From positions 1 through 39,419 of the forward strand of contig JBJXFY010000160.1 in the NCBI GenBank assembly GCA_046155815.1: 39,419 nucleotides of DNA, in the 5' to 3' direction. Source of the stretch: JBJXFY01 sp046155815 (GTDB lineage: Bacteria > Verrucomicrobiota > Verrucomicrobiia > Limisphaerales > CAIMTB01). Made by a program: the position numbers and the translations under genes. This document shows, piece after piece, positions 7,782-16,269 of the stretch (positions within the stretch are counted from its first letter, which is position 1; each line of letters opens with the position of its first letter). A model generated the notes under the pieces. That model did no database searches. It was given only the letters and a program-made list of their open reading frames with translations, and was not told the DNA's origin.

Positions 7782-7888
7782 GCGCGGGGGGAACCTCAAA
7801 GCCCGATGTTCAAAGCGCAAGAAAAGCCCCAGGTCCGCCGCTCCGGCCATGAGGACGCTCGGCGACGGGACGTGGCCACCACGGGATC
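7782..7888 (-). repeat. Composite repeat filling the trpF-cinA gap, with leader repeat copy 3
   Basis: Read on the minus strand, it begins at the trpF stop with a GTGGCCAC inverted repeat and a GGCGACGGGACG-type block. GGCGGACCTGGGGC follows (7826-7839), then leader repeat copy 3 (CTTGCGCTTTGAACATCGGG, from 7821) and a C run just before the cinA GTG. The order of parts matches 5469-5584, though spacing differs by about 11 bases. Confidence 0.65.
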
Positions 7889-8504
7889 ACGCGGCGCGGA
7901 CGGCGGCGCAGAAGGCGCGGAGCTTCGCCGCGTCCTTCCGGCCGGGGGCGGACTCGACGCCGCTCGAAACATCCAGGCCGAAGGGACGGACCTCGGTGAC
8001 GGCGCGGGCGACGTTGTCCGGCGCAAGGCCGCCGGCCAGCACGACGCGGTGCCCGGCCGCGACGGCGGCACGGGCGATGGCCCAGTTGAAGGTCCTGCCG
8101 GTGCCACCGTGCGCGGCGGGCGAATACGCGTCGAGGAGGTGCGCGGCGACGGGATACCTCCCCAGCTCGGCGAGCACGGACTCATCCGCAACGCGGAAGG
8201 CCTTGACCACCGGCAGGCCAAACTGCGCGCAAAACTTCGGTGTCTCGGCGCCGTGGAGCTGGAGCGTATCGAGGCCGGCCTCACCGATGGCGGCGCGGAT
8301 CTCCCCCGCACTGGCGTCCACGAAGACGCCGACACGCGCGGCGAAGGGCGGCAGCACGCGCGTAATTTCCCGGACCTGCGCGGGCGTCACTGCGCGGGGA
8401 CTGCGCGGGTAGAACATGAAGCCCAACGCGTCGGCACCGGCCTCCACGGCGGCCAGCGCATCGTCCAGTCGGGTGATGCCGCAGATTTTGACACGGGGGA
8501 GCAT
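7887..8504 (-). CDS. trpF: Phosphoribosylanthranilate isomerase
   Basis: A 205-residue TIM barrel catalysing the Amadori rearrangement of phosphoribosylanthranilate to CdRP in tryptophan synthesis. The family signatures are complete: KICGITR near the start, with the catalytic Cys, ADALGFMFYPRSPR, QLHGAE, LLDAYSP with the catalytic Asp, and the phosphate-binding LAGGLAPDNV and GLDVSSGVE. The length is normal. No other trp gene is in the window, so trpF is separated from any trp operon. The next gene downstream on the strand is cinA, across a 105-bp gap made of the composite repeat. Confidence 0.95.
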   Translation of the reverse strand: MLPRVKICGITRLDDALAAVEAGADALGFMFYPRSPRAVTPAQVREITRVLPPFAARVGVFVDASAGEIRAAIGEAGLDTLQLHGAETPKFCAQFGLPVVKAFRVADESVLAELGRYPVAAHLLDAYSPAAHGGTGRTFNWAIARAAVAAGHRVVLAGGLAPDNVARAVTEVRPFGLDVSSGVESAPGRKDAAKLRAFCAAVRAA

Positions 8505-8634
8505 GGCCGGGGATCAGGGTTGGGCCGCAGGGGGGAGACGCGGGCCGCCGATGGCGAGGCTAGGCGATCCCGGCTGCAAGTCTGCCAGCGGGCCGCCGCC
8601 GAACCACGCCTGCGGCAGGCTGGGCGAAGGTTCG
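8505..8634. other. Intergenic region between obg and trpF
   Basis: 130 bases containing the 13-base inverted repeat GCCTGCGGCAGGC near 8608-8620, without a T run. A fuller inverted structure or promoter could not be supported. Confidence 0.3.
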
Positions 8635-9846
8635 CTACCCGCGCTCATCCGCGTCGGCCGGCGCTTCCGAAGCTTCTTCCACGGCCCGGCGGATGGCCTG
8701 CCTGAACAGCCCGATGCCCTGGTCGAAGGCGGCGGAGATGGGCAGCACGGGCGTCCGGGGCACGCGGCGCTTGAACCGGCGCAGGTTCGCCTCGGCGGCC
8801 GGCTCGTCCATCTTGTTGGCCACGACGAGGCGCGGGCGCCCCGCGAGCGCGGGATCGTGCAACGCGAGTTCCTCCAGGAGCTGGCGGTAGTCGTCCCACG
8901 GGGCGCGGTTGTCGGTGCCGGCCATGTCCAGGAGGATCACCAGCACCTTGCAACGCTGTATATGACGCAGGAAGGCGTGCCCGAGGCCGACGTCGCGATG
9001 CGCGCCCTCGATGAGGCCCGGCACGTCGCAGACGACGAGGCGGCGGTAGTCCGAGTACTCGACGATGCCGATCTGCGGCGTGAGCGTGGTGAAGGGATAG
9101 GGCGCGATCCTCGGCCGCGCATGGGAGATGGCGGAGAGGAGCGTGGACTTGCCCGCGTTGGGAAAGCCGACCAGGCCCACGTCGGCCAGCACGCGGAGCT
9201 CGAGGAGGAACTCACCCTCGTCGCCGGGCTCGCCGGGCTGGGCGAAGCGCGGGGTCTGGCGCGCGGCGGTGGCGAAGTTGCGGTTGCCCAGGCCGCCGCG
9301 GCCGCCCTTGCACAGGACGAACTGCTGGCCGTGCACGGTCAGGTCGGCGACGAGCTCGCGCTCGCCGGTCTCCGCGGAGGCAGTCTCCACCGTCGCAGCC
9401 TCCAGATCCACCTCCATGGCCCGCACTCCGGCGGCATGACGGATGACGGGCCGCTCCCCGGTGCTGGAGCGGAACAGCGGGCGGGAGGTGGGCGGGGTGT
9501 CCCCGGCCGGCTCCTCGGTGGAGTCGTCCGGTTCAGCGGCCGGGGGCGTGGGCAGCCGCCAGACCAGCGTGCCGCAGGGCACCTTCACGATGAGATCGGC
9601 GCCGGCGTGGCCGTCCATCCCCTTGCCCATGCCGTGATCGCCGTCCTTCGCGTGGAGGCGCGGACGGTAGAACTGGGCGATGAGGTTGTTGAGGTCGTGA
9701 TCGGCCTCGAGGATCACGCTGCCGCCCCGGCCCCCGTTGCCGCCATCGGGGCCGCCCTTGGGCCGGTAGGCCTCGCGGCAGAGCGAGACGCAGCCGCGGC
9801 CGCCGTGGCCGGCGCGGGCTTGGACGAGGATCTCATCAATGAACAT
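8635..9846 (-). CDS. obg: GTPase Obg/CgtA with an internal insertion
   Basis: A 403-residue Obg GTPase, needed for late large-subunit ribosome assembly and stringent control. The glycine-rich Obg fold starts MFIDEILVQARAGHGGRGC and resumes at KGGRGGLGN (180-188). The G domain has GFPNAGKS (227-234), a PFTT switch, DVPGLIEGA and ANKMDE (NKxD). There is no C-terminal OCT domain. Between VPCGTLVW and ELVADL, residues about 101-158 form a charged, proline-rich insertion absent from typical Obg and holding a DNA hairpin (9451-9472). It lies downstream of rplU and rpmA, the classic order. Confidence 0.95.
   Translation of the reverse strand: MFIDEILVQARAGHGGRGCVSLCREAYRPKGGPDGGNGGRGGSVILEADHDLNNLIAQFYRPRLHAKDGDHGMGKGMDGHAGADLIVKVPCGTLVWRLPTPPAAEPDDSTEEPAGDTPPTSRPLFRSSTGERPVIRHAAGVRAMEVDLEAATVETASAETGERELVADLTVHGQQFVLCKGGRGGLGNRNFATAARQTPRFAQPGEPGDEGEFLLELRVLADVGLVGFPNAGKSTLLSAISHARPRIAPYPFTTLTPQIGIVEYSDYRRLVVCDVPGLIEGAHRDVGLGHAFLRHIQRCKVLVILLDMAGTDNRAPWDDYRQLLEELALHDPALAGRPRLVVANKMDEPAAEANLRRFKRRVPRTPVLPISAAFDQGIGLFRQAIRRAVEEASEAPADADERG
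9373..9546 (-). repeat. In-frame insertion inside obg, carrying an inverted repeat
   Basis: This segment encodes residues about 101-158 of Obg, which are not part of the usual Obg fold. CCGCTCC at 9451-9457 pairs with GGAGCGG at 9466-9472 across an 8-base loop. The segment adds residues without breaking the frame. That it is a mobile palindromic element is inference. Confidence 0.45.
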
Positions 9847-9852
9847 GGCCGG

Positions 9853-9884
9853 AAAGAAAAAGGGCGAGGCTGGCGGCCTCGCCC
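9853..9884 (-). terminator. Terminator-like hairpin between rpmA and obg
   Basis: On the minus strand GGGCGAGGC pairs with GCCTCGCCC (9-bp perfect stem, 5-base loop), followed by TTTTTCTTT. The T run ends only a few bases before the obg ATG at 9846, so it occupies the place of the ribosome binding site. It could terminate, or partly attenuate, rplU-rpmA transcription ahead of obg. Confidence 0.7.
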
Positions 9885-9909
9885 GGAAAAACTGGCGGTG
9901 AACCGCAGG

Positions 9910-10188
9910 TCAGTTGCCGGCCGGGGCCGGCGCAGCCGCGGCCGCCGCGGGCACGACATTCACGCGGCGGCGGGCCTTCTCGAACTGGACGTGCCCTTTC
10001 ACCAGTGCAAAGAGCGTCCAGTCGCGGCCGGTGCCGACGTTGCGGCCGGCGTGATACTTCGAGCCACGCTGGCGGAGGATGATGCTGCCGGCGGGGATGA
10101 GCTCGCCGCCAAACGCCTTCACACCGAGCCGCTTCGCGTTGCTGTCGCGGCCGTTCCGGCTGCTGCCCTGTCCTTTTTTATGCGCCAT
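9910..10188 (-). CDS. rpmA: 50S ribosomal protein L27
   Basis: A 92-residue L27 whose N-terminus reaches the peptidyl transferase centre of the ribosome. It starts [20 protein letters not shown] and has the family signature LGVKAFGGE, then [14 protein letters not shown]. There is no N-terminal extension of the kind that is proteolytically removed in Firmicutes. The C-terminus has an alanine- and proline-rich tail beyond the usual L27 end. It begins 4 bases after rplU, in the conserved L21-L27-Obg operon. Confidence 0.97.
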   Translation of the reverse strand: MAHKKGQGSSRNGRDSNAKRLGVKAFGGELIPAGSIILRQRGSKYHAGRNVGTGRDWTLFALVKGHVQFEKARRRVNVVPAAAAAAPAPAGN

Positions 10189-10192
10189 AAGC

Positions 10193-10504
10193 CTATGCCT
10201 TGATCTCCTTGACCAACACGACGGTCTGTTCCTGCCGGTGGCCCTGCTTCTTGTGGTAGCCCTTCCGGCGTTTCATTTTCCAGATCACGACCTTGTCGCC
10301 GCGCTGGTGCTGGACCACGTCGGCCACGACGGACGCCCCGGCCACGGTGGGCTGGCCGACCGTGAACTGGCCGTCGCGGGCCACGAGCAGCACGCGGTCA
10401 AGCGTCACGGGGTGGCCGGGCTCAACCTCGAGGCGTTCGAGAGTCAGCTTGTCTCCGGCGGCGACGCGGTACTGTTTCCCGCCTGTTTCAACTACGGCGT
10501 ACAT
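10193..10504 (-). CDS. rplU: 50S ribosomal protein L21
   Basis: A 103-residue L21 that binds 23S r[17 protein letters not shown] is the standard start, and the basic C-terminal motif is present ([16 protein letters not shown]). The ATG at 10504 is preferred over an in-frame TTG two codons upstream because AAGGA lies 8 bases before the ATG. It is the first gene of the rplU-rpmA-obg block; the cytochrome gene upstream on the same strand ends 51 bases before it. Confidence 0.97.
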   Translation of the reverse strand: MYAVVETGGKQYRVAAGDKLTLERLEVEPGHPVTLDRVLLVARDGQFTVGQPTVAGASVVADVVQHQRGDKVVIWKMKRRKGYHKKQGHRQEQTVVLVKEIKA

Positions 10505-10555
10505 GATCAAATCCTTCGCAAAGGGCGGGTAAGGGAACAGGCGGAACGCCGGGTG

Positions 10556-12142
10556 TCAACGTCCCAGTTGCGGCTCCCGCGTGGTATTGCGCAGGACGAC
10601 GGCCGAAGGGCCCCGCTGCTGCCAGGTTTCCATCAGGCCGCCCGGAACGGGGGACGGCCCCTTGATGTACGAGCCGAGCGCCAGGTCCTCGTCCCCGTCA
10701 CCGTCCAGGTCGCCGGCATCCATGACCAGCCAGCGGCCGGCGATGCACTCCGGGAAGGTCCAGGGCGAAAACTTCAGGCCGCCGTGGTTCTCGAAGTACA
10801 CGAAGCTCTCCCGCGGCCGGCTGACGTAATCGGGGAAGAACGAGATCGCGGCGACGTCCAGGTCGCCGTCGAGGTCGAAGTCGCGCGCCAGCGCGCGGTA
10901 GGCGCCGTTCAGGGGATGAAACCACGCCTCCTCGAACTTCAGGCCGCCGCGGTTCAGGTAGGCCCGCACGCCGTGGTAGTTCTTCAACGGCGAGGCGTAC
11001 TCCCCGTTGTCGCCGTTGGTCACCAGCAGGTCGGGCCGGCCGTCGGCGTCCAGATCGGCCACGTCGAACCAGCTGTGGCCGAAGAGGGGATGGCGTCGCA
11101 GGATCTCCCGCATCGTGAACTCGCCGTCGCCATCGTTCAGGAAGAGGTAGAGGCCCTCAGACTCCTGGGCGAACAGGGCCATGATGTCCGGCCGGCCGTC
11201 GCCGTTCCAGTCGCGGATGTCCGTGCGGAGGCAGCCGGGCTTGTCCAGCAGGCGGTGCTCGCGCAGGCCGCCTTCCGTCGCCTCGTACCAGGCGAGGCGG
11301 CCGATCAAGTTGCCGAAGACGGAGACGACCAGGTCCGGCCGGCCGTCGCCGTTCAGGTCGGCCTCCTGCACGTCGGTGGTGCGGGGGAGGTTGGTGACGA
11401 GCACCTGCGGCTGCCAGGCACCCCCGGTGCGGGTCCAGCGGGTGATGGCGGCCAGTTCGGTCTGCGCGGGCTGGAAGGAGCCGATGTTGGCCAGCAGGAG
11501 GGACCCGCCGGACCACTTCGCCGCCACGGGCGTGTTGCCGAGCGCCAGGGCCTCGCGGAAGGCGAGTTGGCCGTCGAGGATCGCCAGCGTGCGGGTGAAG
11601 TCGTCGCCCATGAGCAGCCGGCCGCCGTCGCCGGGCAGGATCTTCACCAGCGTCGTGGACGGGGTCGCGGTGCGGCGGCGGACCGGCTCGAGACGGAAGG
11701 ACTTCAAGCCGAGCTCAATCCCGGGCGCGGGCGGAGCCGGCCAGGCGGCCTCCGGGGCCCGGGCAAGGTAGTAGTCCACGACGGCGGTGAACTCCTCCTC
11801 CGTCATGATGGGCTGCGGGGCGATGACGGCGTGCTTCAGCATGAAGCTGATCTCGTCCGAGGAGGCCATCTCCGGCGGGTAGAGGCCGACGCGGACCTTC
11901 ATGCGGGGCAGGATCTGCTCAAACCAGGTGCGCCGGTCGAGGAGCCCGGGGGCGGACTCGAGGTGGCAGGTGGCGCAATGCGTGGCGGCGACGCGGCGAC
12001 CCGCCTCGACGTTGGCAAGATCAACCTGCCAGGGAATGGCGGGCGGGGCCGCCGCGGTCGGCGGGTTGGCCAGGCCGCTCCCCGGCTGACCGAGCAGCAG
12101 GGCCGCCAGCAGCGCAAAAGTCGGCGGCCGGTAGGACGACAT
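10556..12142 (-). CDS. Secreted cytochrome c fused to FG-GAP/VCBS repeats
   Basis: A 528-residue exported protein. After a signal peptide (about 1-25), a small cytochrome c domain carries a CATCH haem-binding motif (C56, C59, H60). The rest is a predicted FG-GAP beta-propeller with at least five calcium-type loops, including [47 protein letters not shown] and [17 protein letters not shown] repeats usually mediate binding or adhesion outside the cell, and the haem suggests electron transfer. The combined function is unknown. The ATG at 12142 opens the signal peptide. A strong terminator just upstream (12177-12211) makes this the start of its own transcript or one running into rplU. Confidence 0.85.
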   Translation of the reverse strand: MSSYRPPTFALLAALLLGQPGSGLANPPTAAAPPAIPWQVDLANVEAGRRVAATHCATCHLESAPGLLDRRTWFEQILPRMKVRVGLYPPEMASSDEISFMLKHAVIAPQPIMTEEEFTAVVDYYLARAPEAAWPAPPAPGIELGLKSFRLEPVRRRTATPSTTLVKILPGDGGRLLMGDDFTRTLAILDGQLAFREALALGNTPVAAKWSGGSLLLANIGSFQPAQTELAAITRWTRTGGAWQPQVLVTNLPRTTDVQEADLNGDGRPDLVVSVFGNLIGRLAWYEATEGGLREHRLLDKPGCLRTDIRDWNGDGRPDIMALFAQESEGLYLFLNDGDGEFTMREILRRHPLFGHSWFDVADLDADGRPDLLVTNGDNGEYASPLKNYHGVRAYLNRGGLKFEEAWFHPLNGAYRALARDFDLDGDLDVAAISFFPDYVSRPRESFVYFENHGGLKFSPWTFPECIAGRWLVMDAGDLDGDGDEDLALGSYIKGPSPVPGGLMETWQQRGPSAVVLRNTTREPQLGR

Positions 12143-12176
12143 CGCGGGGAGGATGCGGGGAAGGACCGGTGCGGGC

Positions 12177-12211
12177 AAAAAAAGAAGGGACCGGGTTGCC
12201 CCGGTCCCTTC
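12177..12211 (-). terminator. Intrinsic terminator of the carbohydrate-binding protein gene
   Basis: On the minus strand GAAGGGACCGGG pairs with CCCGGTCCCTTC (12-bp perfect stem, 4-base loop), followed by seven T. It lies just after the stop of the gene ending at 12230, and is a textbook factor-independent terminator. Confidence 0.93.
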
Positions 12212-12229
12212 CTGAGTCGTTGGCTGGAA

Positions 12230-15200
12230 TCAGCGCTTGATCCGGCCGAAGCGGGCCTGGACCGCCTCGATGGGCACGGTCTGGGGTGACGCCAGTCCGG
12301 TGTCCGTCCAGGGGCCCAGGACGGAATTGCCGGTCTCAAGCGTACCGCCACCGGTCCATTCGATCCGGAGGTTGTTGCCCTGACGGGTGACGGTGATCAC
12401 CGGCCGATTGTCAGCCTGGGCAGGGACGAGCATGAAGTAATCGTAGTCGCCGCTGTCCATGGTGAACCGGAAGGTGGTCGGAGTCCCGGAGGAGGCCACG
12501 ACCGCCATGGCCCCGCCGCTCATGAGCGGCACGAGCCTGTTGGCGCCCCAACCACCGGTCGAGTTGCCGAGGAAGCTGCCCAGCGGGCTGAGGGTCTGGT
12601 TCGTCGTGGTGATGTCACCACCGACGGTGGCCAGCGTGCCACGGAGACGATCCGGCAGCCCGGCGGCGTCACCGTGTGAGAGGGCGGCCCAGACGTTGTA
12701 CTGGCCGGCGGGAACCGTGCGGGTGTAGTTGCCGAAGTCGGCGGTGTCCACCCAGCCCAGCTTGTAGTTGGCGTTCATTTCCCAGGTGCCGCGATCGCGC
12801 CAGACCCCGCCGTTCTCGTTCATGTTCTTGTTGGGGTTCAGGTTCAGGCGGTACTGGCGGGAGTCGTTCCCGTCGTTCGAACCGTAGTCCACGTTCACCA
12901 CGGCGTTCAGGTTCGAGTAGGCGAGCGTGCTGTAGGGCATCGTGCTGGCGGCGGCGATGGTCTTGCCGCCGTCGTAGTTGAAGTCCTCCGCCTCGACGAG
13001 GAACTGGCCGGGCGTGCCGAGCGCGTTCGCCGTGAAGGTGCCGGTGAAGGAGTCGGCCTTGCCGCTGCTGTCGCTCCAGTTCAGGACGTAGGTGTGGCTG
13101 CCCAGCGGAGCCTGCGGGATGGAGTACGCGACCGTGGTCACATCCCCAACCTTGCTGATGGAGCTCTGGGCCGTGACGTCGGTGCCATTGAGCGACAGGC
13201 GGACCGAGGACTGATTCACCGTGGTGGCCATGTCCTCAAGCTGGAGGTTCAGGCTGGCCTTGTTGCGCGGCACGTCCGCTCCAGGCGCGGGCGAGGCGGC
13301 GATGACCGCCGGGCTGGCGTTGGTCTTGACCAGGATGAAGTAGTCGAAGTCACCGCTGTCCAGGTTGAACCGGAACGTGGTGGCCTGGCTGCCGGTGACC
13401 TTGAAGAACGCCGGGCGGCCGCCGAATCCAGTCATCGCCACGAGGTCGTTGGCACCCCAGCCGCCGGAGCCGGGGGCGTTGAAGCTGCCGAGGGCCACGG
13501 TGGTCTGGTTGGAGACGGCCGGGTTGCTGGTCACGCGGGCGAGGCTGCCGCGGATCTGGTTCGCGGCGGTGCCGTCGAAGGACAGCCCGGCCACCGCGGT
13601 GTACACGCCGGCGGGGACGGTGCGGGTGTAGTTCTGCCACTCGCCGCTCGCCACCCAGCCGATCTTGTAGCTGGCGGTGACCTCATTGCCGCCCGGACGC
13701 GCCGTGCCCCAGCGGCCGCCGAGGTTGGCGTTCATGTTGACGTTGTTGGGCGCGGTGTCCGTGCCGCCATTGGCCACGGTGCGGTAGAGGTCGGAGTCGT
13801 TGCCATCCGCGTTGTTGTAGTCAATGTGGCGGAAGGCGGGCTCACCATCAAAGGCGCCACCGGCATACGGCATGGTGTTGGACTCGGACTTGGTGTTCAC
13901 GCCGTTGCTGTTGTAGTCCTCGGCCTCGACCCAGAAGGTGTCCGGCGGGGCGGGCAGGTCGGTCGGGGCGAGCTTGCGGACGGACCACGGGATCGTGATC
14001 GAACGGCGCGCGGCCTGGCCGCTCTCCTGGTAGCTCAGGACGGCGGTGTGCGACGAGCCGAAGGCCAGCGGGGCGGGCGGATTCCAGGTAACCACGGTGC
14101 CGGCCACGTTGGGTGTGACGGCCGTGCCGTCCACGGTGAGCTGGATGTCGCTGATGGTGGTCGTGCCGTTGACCAGCTCGGCGCGGAGGCCCTGAGCGGG
14201 CTGGGCATTGGCAAACCCGGGGTAGGGGCTGACCAGGCGCGCATAGGCGCGGCCGTTGGCGGTGCGGAAGGCCTTCACGTGGCCGGCCACGCCGGTGGCG
14301 TTGATGAGGATCTTCTCGCCGGTGGTCACATTGACCATGAACCACTCGCAGTTGGCCCCGCCGCCGCCTTCCCACCAGGAGAGGCGGAAAGGATAGAAGC
14401 CATCCTCGGTGATCTCGAAGTCGAACAGGGTGTCCGCGGAACCGCGGCCGCCGTTAAAGAATCCGAGGCGCTGGCCGAGGGGATCCGGCGCATTGCCCCA
14501 GACGGAGACGGTGAAGCCGTCGTCCGAGTTCACGCCCATGCGGTAGTAGCCCTTGGCGAGCTGGAGGTAGGCCCAACCTTCGCTGGCGAAGTTGTCGGTG
14601 CTGCTGGTGTTGCCCGGGATGCCGTGGATGAGCTGGTCCTCAAAGCCGTTCGAGGCGTTGAAGTTGCCGATCTCGGCCGGGGCGTCCTGATTGAGGTTGA
14701 TCAGGTCGAGACCCACCACGTTGGTGTCGGAGGCGACGTTCTCCAGCGGGAGTCCGGTGGCTGCGTCGCGGAAAGCGCCGGCCAGGTTGTTCTCGGCGTT
14801 GACGATCGAATTCGCGTCACCCACTCGGTTCACAACCCGGGCGACCTCAAGCTGGAAGGTGCGGAAGTTGATGCCCGGGCCCGAGGCGGAGGCGATCCTG
14901 TACGCGGCCGGGATTGTGGCGTACGGCGAAACCGTGGCCGAGCGGCTGGCGCTGATATCCTGGTTGGAGCTGTCCTTGAAGGCCACCGTCACCGTCTGGG
15001 TGGAGGCGGAGGGGAACAGCGTGCCGGCCGGCGGCACGAGCTGGATGCGGGTGATGCCGTCCGCCCGGGTCAGCGACGAGGCCGTGGCCGGCGCACCGTT
15101 CAGCGTGAGCACGATGGTGTTCGTGTTGACCGTGGTGCCGGAGTCGGTGATCGAGAGGTTGAGCACCGAGGCGAGCGCGCCGAGGCCGCCGACGACGGGC

Positions 15201-16045
15201 TTGGTGGCGGCGGCGGTGACGATGCGGACGTTGTCCACATGGTGGTTCTCGTTGGCACCGCCGGTGCGGCCCGCAAGGATCAGGCGGCCACGACTGGGGT
15301 TGTACTGGATGGTCTGGCCGTCGAGCACCTTGTTGCCCTTCCAGGTGACGGTCAGCTTGCCGTCCTCAGCAATCTGGGCGATGAAACGCTGCCAGCAGAG
15401 GACGCTGGGGTCACCGAGTCCATCCGCCGCGCGAGGCCCGGTCTGGAGCGAGGTGATGTCATCGCAGGCGCCGTGGCGGGTGGGCAGGGCCTGCCGGATG
15501 AGCGTCACGTTATCCACGCGGACGATGATGCCCTCGATGTCGCCGCCGTCCGGGAGAGTGTTGCCCTGCCAGGTGTCGAAGCTGACGGCGAGACCGGTGG
15601 TGGAGCCGGCCTCGGGGACGCCGCCGGCGAAGTTGCCCGTGGCGCCGCTGTCGGCTTCCATGTCAGTGATCAGCGGGTCACCTTGGCGGGCAAAGCTGAT
15701 GGAGAAGCCGTCGGCCGGGCGGTCGGTGGTGCCGTTGCCGACACGGAAGTCGGCCTCAACGGTGAAGGAGGCGACGACGAGGCCGGCGTCGAAATCGTCG
15801 AAGAGGACGCCTGCGTACTGGCCGCCGCCCGCATCCGTGATGGCCAGGTAGCCGCCGGTGGCCGGGTTGCCGCCGGTGTTGTTCCAGACGGAGGCGTCGC
15901 GGTTGCCGACAATCTTCAGGATGCCGAGCGGGTCGGTATCGAAGTTGAAGCTGTTTGTACCGGCCTGCACGGACAGGGCGGCACCCAGCGCGGTGCCGGC
16001 CGTCAGGAGCCGGCGGACCGCAGGTATGTGGATGGGGAGTTTCAT
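12230..16045 (-). CDS. Giant secreted protein with lectin-like, PA14-like and two CBM6-like domains
   Basis: A 1271-residue exported protein with a signal peptide ending about QAG (residue 25). A lectin/LamG-like beta-sandwich covers about 27-275, then Ig-like segments. A PA14-like stretch (about 500-570) has [12 protein letters not shown] and [12 protein letters not shown]. Two homologous CBM6-like domains follow at about 703-907 ([12 protein letters not shown] to FDYFILV) and 1015-1207 ([12 protein letters not shown] to YDYFMLV), separated by an Ig-like segment. The last 40 or so residues form a short module ending in ARFGRIKR that resembles the ends of two other large proteins here. No catalytic domain is seen, so polysaccharide binding at the cell surface is the likely role. 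The ATG at 16045 opens the signal peptide. Confidence 0.85.
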   Translation of the reverse strand: MKLPIHIPAVRRLLTAGTALGAALSVQAGTNSFNFDTDPLGILKIVGNRDASVWNNTGGNPATGGYLAITDAGGGQYAGVLFDDFDAGLVVASFTVEADFRVGNGTTDRPADGFSISFARQGDPLITDMEADSGATGNFAGGVPEAGSTTGLAVSFDTWQGNTLPDGGDIEGIIVRVDNVTLIRQALPTRHGACDDITSLQTGPRAADGLGDPSVLCWQRFIAQIAEDGKLTVTWKGNKVLDGQTIQYNPSRGRLILAGRTGGANENHHVDNVRIVTAAATKPVVGGLGALASVLNLSITDSGTTVNTNTIVLTLNGAPATASSLTRADGITRIQLVPPAGTLFPSASTQTVTVAFKDSSNQDISASRSATVSPYATIPAAYRIASASGPGINFRTFQLEVARVVNRVGDANSIVNAENNLAGAFRDAATGLPLENVASDTNVVGLDLINLNQDAPAEIGNFNASNGFEDQLIHGIPGNTSSTDNFASEGWAYLQLAKGYYRMGVNSDDGFTVSVWGNAPDPLGQRLGFFNGGRGSADTLFDFEITEDGFYPFRLSWWEGGGGANCEWFMVNVTTGEKILINATGVAGHVKAFRTANGRAYARLVSPYPGFANAQPAQGLRAELVNGTTTISDIQLTVDGTAVTPNVAGTVVTWNPPAPLAFGSSHTAVLSYQESGQAARRSITIPWSVRKLAPTDLPAPPDTFWVEAEDYNSNGVNTKSESNTMPYAGGAFDGEPAFRHIDYNNADGNDSDLYRTVANGGTDTAPNNVNMNANLGGRWGTARPGGNEVTASYKIGWVASGEWQNYTRTVPAGVYTAVAGLSFDGTAANQIRGSLARVTSNPAVSNQTTVALGSFNAPGSGGWGANDLVAMTGFGGRPAFFKVTGSQATTFRFNLDSGDFDYFILVKTNASPAVIAASPAPGADVPRNKASLNLQLEDMATTVNQSSVRLSLNGTDVTAQSSISKVGDVTTVAYSIPQAPLGSHTYVLNWSDSSGKADSFTGTFTANALGTPGQFLVEAEDFNYDGGKTIAAASTMPYSTLAYSNLNAVVNVDYGSNDGNDSRQYRLNLNPNKNMNENGGVWRDRGTWEMNANYKLGWVDTADFGNYTRTVPAGQYNVWAALSHGDAAGLPDRLRGTLATVGGDITTTNQTLSPLGSFLGNSTGGWGANRLVPLMSGGAMAVVASSGTPTTFRFTMDSGDYDYFMLVPAQADNRPVITVTRQGNNLRIEWTGGGTLETGNSVLGPWTDTGLASPQTVPIEAVQARFGRIKR

Positions 16046-16269
16046 CGGGTGGTTTACGTGTTTGTGGCGGTTACGGCGCAAACGGGCACGCACGCCGCGC
16101 GCGGGGCTCCGTCACCAGACGGGAAGGCTGCGGGCACGTTTGCGCCGGTGTTGGCCACATGGGTTCGTGCAAAAGAAACAAGATGACGCCGCTGTCATGC
16201 AAGGGATTTCTTGCCGCCGACGCGCTTTTCACCCCGGGAGGGCGGCTTTTCACCCCGTCCGACCGCCGA
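16046..16269. promoter_or_regulatory. Intergenic region with a palindrome and a paired direct repeat
   Basis: 224 bases upstream of the large carbohydrate-binding protein gene. A palindrome ATGAC-6-GTCAT lies at 16183-16198. A perfect 13-base direct repeat, GCTTTTCACCCCG, lies at 16224-16236 and 16245-16257, with a 21-base period (two helical turns). These could be operator sites for the minus-strand gene; no clear -35/-10 pair was found. Confidence 0.35.

Noticed and set aside
8608..8620. GCCTGCGGCAGGC as the obg terminator
   Set aside because: A 6-bp stem with a 1-base loop and no T run does not support termination.
10505..10510. TTG two codons upstream as the rplU start
   Set aside because: The ATG at 10504 matches the standard L21 N-terminus and has AAGGA at the proper distance.
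13094..16186. A 1030-codon open frame on the plus strand opposite the carbohydrate-binding protein
   Set aside because: No signal peptide or domain; composition is typical of an antisense frame. The minus frame has two homologous CBM6-like domains and a terminator.
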